This document shows, one piece after another, positions 5,988 to 9,405 of a stretch of DNA of 9,405 bases. This DNA comes from Candidatus Aenigmatarchaeota archaeon (lineage in GTDB: Archaea; Aenigmatarchaeota; Aenigmatarchaeia; CG10238-14; SCSR01): positions 1 through 9,405 of the forward strand of contig JAUWXZ010000020.1 of the NCBI GenBank assembly GCA_030616125.1, written 5' to 3'. The stretch's first letter is position 1. Each line of letters begins with the position of its first letter. The translations under genes and the position numbers were made by a program. A model generated the notes under the pieces. The model saw only the letters and a list, made by a program, of their open reading frames with translations, did no database searches and had not been told where the DNA came from.

Positions 5988-6287
5988 TTAAAGACAATCA
6001 TAATAAATATTTTGATAACCTTCCCAGGTTTCCCAATATATATACTCTTCTACACAATTTTTAAATCTTCGATATTCATCCTGAAGATTATCATATTCAT
6101 CCTGTAATTCTTCATATTCATCCTGAAGATTATCATATTCATCCTGAAGATTATCATATCTTTCCAGTTGGTAATCATAATTATTAAACCATTCTTCAGC
6201 ACTTAATCCCTCATATTCAAAAGGGCTACATCCCAACAATAGTAGTGAGATTATAATTAAAGTTATCAATATTGTAACTTTTCTCAT
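5988..6287 (-). CDS. Small coiled-coil lipoprotein with heptad repeats
   Basis: This 99-residue protein has a lipoprotein signal peptide, with lipobox LLLLGC and lipidated Cys20, so it should be tethered to the outer face of the membrane. After a short linker, residues about 43-77 repeat the heptad (Y/E)-(D/E)-N-L-Q-D-E about four to five times (YDNLQDE, YDNLQDE, YEELQDE, YDNLQDE), predicting an acidic coiled coil or rod. The end (about 78-99) is aromatic-rich with two Cys (NCVEEY and YYDCL) that could form a disulfide. It starts 6 nt after the stop of the 60-residue membrane protein and is followed directly by the Cys/His-motif gene. No Shine-Dalgarno is evident. The function is unknown; a spacer or scaffold role is inferred from the repeat. 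Confidence 0.75.
   Translation of the reverse strand: MRKVTILITLIIISLLLLGCSPFEYEGLSAEEWFNNYDYQLERYDNLQDEYDNLQDEYEELQDEYDNLQDEYRRFKNCVEEYIYWETWEGYQNIYYDCL
6071..6175 (-). repeat. 21-bp tandem repeat encoding coiled-coil heptads
   Basis: Units of 21 bp begin at 6071, 6092, 6113 and 6134, with a degenerate fifth at 6155. The units at 6113 and 6134 are identical, the one at 6071 differs by one base, and the one at 6092 diverges at its end. Each unit encodes exactly one heptad, so copy-number change would lengthen or shorten the rod in frame. Confidence 0.9.
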
Positions 6288-6293
6288 TTTATT

Positions 6294-6476
6294 TTATGTT
6301 TTTAAATTTAAATAAATATTAACTAATTGTAAAACAATCAAGGTTGCCAACATAGCAATAACTATCTGTCCAACTTCAGTACAATAAATAGTTTTCTTAG
6401 GAGAAAGAAGAAAAAAAAGACCTACAGTAAGCAAAGCAATTCCAATTGAGGCTAGTTTTAAGCTACGATTTTTCAT
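6294..6476 (-). CDS. Small two-TM membrane protein of unknown function
   Basis: This 60-residue protein has a basic start (MKNRSLK), a first TM helix (about 8-25), a short loop SPKKTIYCTEVGQ, and a second TM helix (about 37-56) ending YLNLKT. I do not recognise a family. It lies within the minus-strand envelope operon, 39 nt after the Ser-Pro protein gene and 6 nt before the lipoprotein gene. A perfect extended -10 12 nt upstream of its ATG suggests that it can also be transcribed separately. Its size, composition and tight spacing to the lipoprotein support it being real. Confidence 0.65.
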   Translation of the reverse strand: MKNRSLKLASIGIALLTVGLFFLLSPKKTIYCTEVGQIVIAMLATLIVLQLVNIYLNLKT

Positions 6477-6488
6477 CTAGCTAAAACA

Positions 6489-6497
6489 ATTATAACA
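6489..6497 (-). promoter_or_regulatory. Internal extended -10 promoter
   Basis: On the minus strand TGTTATAAT (6497-6489) is a perfect extended -10, identical to that at 3792-3800. It lies in the gap before the 60-residue membrane protein, 12 nt from its ATG, predicting a 5' leader of only about 5 nt. This is an internal start for the last three genes of the operon. Confidence 0.5.
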
Positions 6498-6515
6498 AAA
6501 CCTTAGTAATTATTC

Positions 6516-6962
6516 TTAATTTGGAGAAGGGCTAGGACTTTCTTCTGGCGATGAACTGGGACTAGGTGATGGAATTACTTCTGGAGAAGGAGAAGGAGAA
6601 GAACTTGGCGACGGAGATGGGCTAGGACTAAGAGAGGGAGAAGGGTTTTCAGAAGGATCTTCAGAAGGTGAAGGACTAGGTGAAGGTGAAGTACTCGGTT
6701 CAGGACTTGGACTAGGAGATTTTTTAATTGGTTTATAAGTTGGTTGTGGCGGAATAGATATTTCTGGATACTCCTCTGCCGGAGTAGGAGAGGGTGAAAT
6801 CGTAGGAGAAGGACTAGGTGAAGGTTCTTGCTTTCCTCTATTTCTACCTCTAAAGCCTATAAAAAAAGCAAGAGCAGCACCTACATATAATAAACCAATA
6901 CCAATAATTTTAAGCTTTTTTTTACCTTGGAAAATCTCTTTTATTTTTAGCTTTAAAGACAT
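6516..6962 (-). CDS. TM-anchored protein with long Ser-Pro repeat tail
   Basis: This 148-residue protein has a basic cytoplasmic start ([18 protein letters not shown]), one TM helix (about 18-37), RGRNRGKQ, and then an extracytoplasmic tail made almost entirely of Pro and Ser (PSPSPSP runs, about 46-148). An interruption (about 63-80; [19 protein letters not shown]) carries the only complex sequence. Such tails typically span cell wall or act as extended spacers, and could be glycosylated. No globular domain is attached. It is the first gene of the minus-strand envelope operon. A consensus extended -10 with 7-nt spacing to the ATG predicts a leaderless mRNA. Low complexity blocks any family assignment, but the TM region, start signal and operon position support a real gene. 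Confidence 0.75.
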   Translation of the reverse strand: MSLKLKIKEIFQGKKKLKIIGIGLLYVGAALAFFIGFRGRNRGKQEPSPSPSPTISPSPTPAEEYPEISIPPQPTYKPIKKSPSPSPEPSTSPSPSPSPSEDPSENPSPSLSPSPSPSPSSSPSPSPEVIPSPSPSSSPEESPSPSPN

Positions 6963-6969
6963 TGAAGAT

Positions 6970-6978
6970 ATTATATCA
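6970..6978 (-). promoter_or_regulatory. Extended -10 promoter of the minus-strand envelope operon
   Basis: On the minus strand TGATATAAT (6978-6970) is a consensus extended -10 ending 7 nt before the ATG at 6962, with no Shine-Dalgarno. This is the same leaderless-type geometry as at 893 and 3792. It is divergent from the promoter of the 7154 gene. Confidence 0.6.
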
Positions 6979-7019
6979 GTAGCGTTGGGTTAAATTAAAA
7001 CGTGAGAATGTTTGATCTA

Positions 7020-7049
7020 TTGACAATCCAGGAACAAACTTGTTAATGT
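7020..7049 (+). promoter_or_regulatory. Candidate promoter of the leader and the 7154 gene
   Basis: A perfect -35 TTGACA (7020-7025) is followed after 18 bp by TAATGT (7044-7049) preceded by TGT, a weak extended -10. It predicts a start near 7056 and an approximately 98-nt leader before the ATG at 7154. An alternative is TATAAA at 7062-7067, 6 nt before the small ORF at 7074, which would match the leaderless spacing seen elsewhere in this window. Confidence 0.4.
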
Positions 7050-7073
7050 GTTTATAGTGTATATAAAAAGGAT

Positions 7074-7136
7074 ATGAAATATTTTACCTGTCCAATTATT
7101 AAGTTACCAACCTTAACGGTTGGTTTTTTTGTTTAG
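7074..7136 (+). CDS. Putative 20-residue leader peptide
   Basis: ATG 7074 to TAG 7134-7136 encodes MKYFTCPIIKLPTLTVGFFV. AAAAAGG sits just upstream, slightly close to the ATG for a ribosome site. The last third of the ORF is the hairpin and T tract of the terminator-like structure at 7107-7130, and its stop is 17 nt before the ATG of the secreted-protein gene. Translation of this ORF would disrupt the hairpin. No run of a single amino acid indicates an amino-acid sensor. It is too short to prove by composition and is judged on position only. Confidence 0.35.
   Translation: MKYFTCPIIKLPTLTVGFFV
7107..7130 (+). terminator. Intrinsic-terminator-like hairpin in the leader of the 7154 gene
   Basis: CCAACC (7107-7112), loop TTAAC and GGTTGG (7118-7123) are followed by seven T (7124-7130); A7106 can pair with T7124. 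It has the full form of an intrinsic terminator on the plus strand, but no plus-strand gene precedes it, since the upstream genes run the other way. It therefore acts on the leader of the 7154 gene or ends a short RNA. A competing pairing TTAAG (7099-7103) with CTTAA (7112-7116) would block it. Confidence 0.65.
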
Positions 7137-7147
7137 AAAGGAGGTGA
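7137..7147 (+). promoter_or_regulatory. Full-length Shine-Dalgarno of the 7154 gene
   Basis: AAAGGAGGTGA is fully complementary to the canonical bacterial 16S 3' end and sits 6 nt before ATG 7154. It is by far the strongest ribosome site in the window, consistent with high expression of the secreted protein, and it fixes the start codon. Confidence 0.9.
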
Positions 7148-7153
7148 AAAAAA

Positions 7154-7759
7154 ATGAAGAAATGGTCAATTTTAGTAGCTATTTTGATTTTGTTGCTGGT
7201 AGCAATGCCGGTAATGGCTAAGTCAGGTAAAGCACAAGGACCAAAGAACACTTGCGCTACTATTCAAAGTGGCGAGTTACTCGCATCAACTGGAGAAACA
7301 TTAACAACGGGTTTTGATGAATTTGGCTACAACTACCAAGCATACATGTTTAATGGTCGATATTGTGACTACGATCGAGTCTTGGGAGGCGCTTATTGTG
7401 ATGTTAATCTAATTATGAAGTGGAACGATGCTTGGCTTTCCAATGAAGACTGTGATGGAGATAGTTTGCTAGATAGGCACTATGGCCTTGGTTCTTATGT
7501 TGACTCTGGTGCGTGGCTAACTAATCATCAAAGAGGCGTAGATAATGGGAAGAAATGGAACTACTTTACTAAAATAGTTGCTGTTCCGTTGGACGCTAAT
7601 GTTGTTGGCGGCGTTTGGTATAACGCTGACGGAACCGAGATCGGCTCTGTCATCTGGGGCTCATTTGCCACGATAATGAGTGTATATAATGATCAAGGAA
7701 CTGGAGATCATGGGATCGAATACTTGAGTCCTGCTGGCCCAGGATTTGGCAAATATTAG
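7154..7759 (+). CDS. Secreted protein of unknown function (MKWNDAWLSN family)
   Basis: This 201-residue protein has a clear signal peptide (about 1-22, ending PVMA) and no other TM helix, so the product should be released or wall-associated. The mature part has conserved-looking blocks: GFDEFGYNYQAYMFNGRYCDYD, LIMKWNDAWLSNEDCDGD, LLDRHYGLGSYVDSGAWLTNH, NYFTKIVAVP, GSVIWGSFATI and a glycine-rich end (SPAGPGFGKY). I recognise these blocks as a recurrent secreted hypothetical family seen in environmental bacteria and archaea, often in several copies, but I know of no assigned function. The DCDGDSLLDRH segment resembles an Asp-rich calcium-type loop. Mature cysteines (four visible) could form disulfides. 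It is transcribed alone, behind an unusual leader containing a terminator-like hairpin, and convergent with the flippase gene. Confidence 0.8.
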   Translation: MKKWSILVAILILLLVAMPVMAKSGKAQGPKNTCATIQSGELLASTGETLTTGFDEFGYNYQAYMFNGRYCDYDRVLGGAYCDVNLIMKWNDAWLSNEDCDGDSLLDRHYGLGSYVDSGAWLTNHQRGVDNGKKWNYFTKIVAVPLDANVVGGVWYNADGTEIGSVIWGSFATIMSVYNDQGTGDHGIEYLSPAGPGFGKY

Positions 7760-7795
7760 CCGTAAGCAAGGAGAGTATAACAAACAACCCTAAAA

Positions 7796-7858
7796 GCATA
7801 ATGAAATATTTATGCAGAGAGATTATTTGTCATAATAAACTTGAGCCGAATCTCTTTT
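7796..7858 (+). terminator. Two hairpins downstream of the secreted-protein gene
   Basis: GCATAA (7796-7801) pairs with TTATGC (7810-7815). AGAGATT (7818-7824) pairs with AATCTCT (7849-7855) across a 24-nt loop, and that stem ends in a short T tract (7855-7858), with a further T run at 7864-7868. The second stem is a plausible but weak terminator. The rest of 7760-7942 shows no convincing gene. Confidence 0.4.
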
Positions 7859-7942
7859 AGGTGTTTTTATTCTCACGAATAGATCACCATAGAGGCTTGG
7901 CTCGTTTAGTTTTAAACAAGGGAAGGTGATAAGCTTCATTAT

Positions 7943-9405
7943 TTAACTAAGAAAACCCAGGAATGTTTGTTTAAGACTTGCAATTATTCTTTTATCTTCT
8001 TTATCTATGGTTTGGCTAATAAAAGAAGTAGTAATATAGATTAAGCTATAAAGAAAAAATAAGCAACCAAGTCGCCAGAAAGAAGTAATAAGGGGAGAAA
8101 GAAAAAGTAGGGGAAGAATGCCGAGGACTCCTAAAAAGATAAGTTTAAGATAGTTATTGAGGTAAAAAGAGAGATTCCTTATCTTGAGGATTTTGTGCGT
8201 CATAAAAAAAACAAAAACTGGGACCTGGAAGGCAGCACTGAGGAGAATAGTTAGAGCAGCACCAGCTCCTCTAAGCTTGGGAATTAAAAAGAAAGCAAAA
8301 ATTAGATAGAGAATAGTATTAAAAGTCCCAAAAAAGGCAGGGATTTTAGGTCTGCCTAGACCTTCAGCTACTATTGCTGGAACTCCAGAAAAAGAGGCTA
8401 TTAAGTAAGCAATGCTTAAAATTTTTAAAATTAAAGCAGCTTGGTTAGCAAAATCCTTATCAATCCAAAAGGAAAGCAAAGGATGGGCAAAAAAGAAAAG
8501 AAAAAGGGTTAAAGGAATCATTATGAAATTAGCTACTTTGATAGAACGTTTATAGAGTTCAATAAGCTTGTCTTTTAAAGATAAAGAATGAAGTTCAGAA
8601 ACTAACGGAAAGATTGGAGAGGTAATGTTAGGCAAGAGACTAATTACTTTTTGCGTTAGACTAGCAGGAATAGCATAAAAGCTAACAAAATGAATTGGTA
8701 AAAAAGCAGCTATTAAGAATTTATTCAATTGAAAAATAACTCTGGCATTAATGTTGGAGATAAATTTAAAACCACCAAAAGATAGGAGTTTTTTTAGATT
8801 TAGAAGAGAGAAATTAAATATAAAAGATTCTTGGGGAAGAAGTTTTTTAGCAATAAAGCAAAAAATTAAGACAATTAAACCGTTGGTAGCAATATGTAGA
8901 TAAATAACTTCTATAAGTCCTTTATTAAATATTAAGAGAGTAATTGTTCCTAGAGGTATAATTGTTCCTGATAAGAGACGCTTTAGATTATAAATTTCAA
9001 ATCGCTGAAGTGCTTGTGGAATAGTATTAAAAAAATTTCCCAAAGAGCTTAAGATAAAACTGATAGCTATCAATTTTAAGGTAATTAAGGCGGTTATTGT
9101 TAATTCGGGCGGAATTTTTAAAACTCTTTTTATTAATAAATCAGCAGAAGAAAAGATAACTGTTCCCCATAATATTGTGAGAAGAAAGTAGGTAAGAAAA
9201 GCTGTTCCCAAAAGCTTTTCTAAGGATTTATTCTTTGCTTTAAATTCAGCAATGTATTTTACCAGAGAAGGCAATAGGCCTAAATCCAAGGCCGTAAAAT
9301 AACTAGGAATAGTGTTTAAAAGAACTAAAAGACCATATTTAGTGGCTCCAAATTTGTGAAATATAAAGGGGATGGTTAAAAAGCTTAATCCCAAGAGCCA
9401 AAAAT
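7943..9405 (-). CDS. Polysaccharide (Wzx-like) flippase, 5'-truncated by window edge
   Basis: The frame is open to the right edge. The first usable codon (TTG at 9394) is preceded by in-frame F-W-L codons, and the visible protein opens LGLSFLTIPFIFHKFGATKYGLLVLLNTI. That is the end of TM1 and the following loop in Wzx/RfbX-type O-antigen or teichoic acid flippases of the MOP superfamily, so only about 20 residues should be missing. About 486 codons are visible with 12 or more hydrophobic helices throughout, the usual length for the family. Typical segments include LDLGLLPSLVKYIAEF, NFFNTIPQALQRFEIYNL and the C-terminal region around GRPKIPAFFG. It moves lipid-linked oligosaccharides across the membrane for surface polysaccharide assembly. 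It is convergent with the 7154 gene. Glycosyltransferase neighbours may lie beyond the edge. The substrate cannot be predicted. Confidence 0.88.
   Translation of the reverse strand, partial: FWLLGLSFLTIPFIFHKFGATKYGLLVLLNTIPSYFTALDLGLLPSLVKYIAEFKAKNKSLEKLLGTAFLTYFLLTILWGTVIFSSADLLIKRVLKIPPELTITALITLKLIAISFILSSLGNFFNTIPQALQRFEIYNLKRLLSGTIIPLGTITLLIFNKGLIEVIYLHIATNGLIVLIFCFIAKKLLPQESFIFNFSLLNLKKLLSFGGFKFISNINARVIFQLNKFLIAAFLPIHFVSFYAIPASLTQKVISLLPNITSPIFPLVSELHSLSLKDKLIELYKRSIKVANFIMIPLTLFLFFFAHPLLSFWIDKDFANQAALILKILSIAYLIASFSGVPAIVAEGLGRPKIPAFFGTFNTILYLIFAFFLIPKLRGAGAALTILLSAAFQVPVFVFFMTHKILKIRNLSFYLNNYLKLIFLGVLGILPLLFLSPLITSFWRLGCLFFLYSLIYITTSFISQTIDKEDKRIIASLKQTFLGFLS

Noticed and set aside
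6071..6175. Regular 21-bp repeats as a possible CRISPR array
   Set aside because: There are no spacers; the units are contiguous and encode heptads of a lipoprotein.
6516..6850. Ser-Pro-rich tract as possible non-coding low-complexity DNA
   Set aside because: The frame has a proper TM start, a consensus promoter and operon position, and the other frames are not conserved-looking. It is kept as a coding gene.
7801..7860. 19-codon ORF starting ATGAAATATTT, like the leader ORF at 7074
   Set aside because: The 11-base match is short and AT-rich, the ORF lies inside two hairpins after a stop codon, and it has no ribosome site. Treated as coincidence.
7883..7930. ATCACC/GGTGAT inverted repeat with an inner GTTTA/TAAAC stem near the flippase stop
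   Set aside because: The loop is long, the inner stem has a mismatch, and no T tract follows on the minus strand. Not supported as a terminator.

Overview
This looks like a bacterial, low-GC chromosomal window, most likely from a Candidate Phyla Radiation (Patescibacteria) genome, for example a Microgenomates-like lineage. That placement is an inference. It rests on bacterial extended -10 promoters (TGnTATAAT type), at least one full Shine-Dalgarno, very small surface proteins, a DUF2341/Cys-rich surface protein of a kind common in CPR bacteria and DPANN archaea, and the Cys-type 'HPGRT...CHxCRTNC' surface motif. No ribosomal, tRNA or core metabolic marker is present, so the phylum is not proven. 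All visible stop codons are TAA or TAG.

Layout. (1) 1-3755, plus strand: four tandem genes for membrane-anchored surface proteins. They are a glycosidase-like TIM barrel cut by the left edge, its full-length paralogue, a Cys-rich/DUF2341/lectin-like protein, and a stub resembling the first part of the glycosidase-like paralogue. Genes two and three share an almost identical 119-bp segment spanning promoter, start codon and proline-rich N-terminus. (2) 3807-4484, plus: a membrane-anchored SurA-N-like chaperone domain without a PPIase domain. (3) 5411-4659, minus: a 52-residue basic protein followed by a PIN-domain nuclease, probably a toxin-antitoxin pair. (4) 6962-5480, minus: four envelope genes in a row: a TM protein with a Ser-Pro tail, a 60-residue two-TM protein, a coiled-coil lipoprotein built on 21-bp repeats, and a secreted Cys/His-motif protein with a C-terminal anchor. 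(5) 7020-7759, plus: a secreted protein behind a leader that carries a 20-codon ORF overlapping an intrinsic-terminator-like hairpin. (6) 9405-7943, minus: a polysaccharide flippase cut by the right edge.

Almost every gene acts at or beyond the membrane: carbohydrate-active ectodomains, an extracytoplasmic folding helper, Pro/Ser-rich wall-spanning linkers and a polysaccharide exporter. The window reads as a cell-surface island in which one promoter-plus-anchor module has been reused in front of unrelated ectodomains. Three different transcription units (the shared cassette, the SurA-N gene and the Ser-Pro gene) have a consensus-like extended -10 only 6-7 nt upstream of the ATG, which predicts leaderless mRNAs. 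The antitoxin/PIN genes and the 7154 gene have Shine-Dalgarno sites instead.
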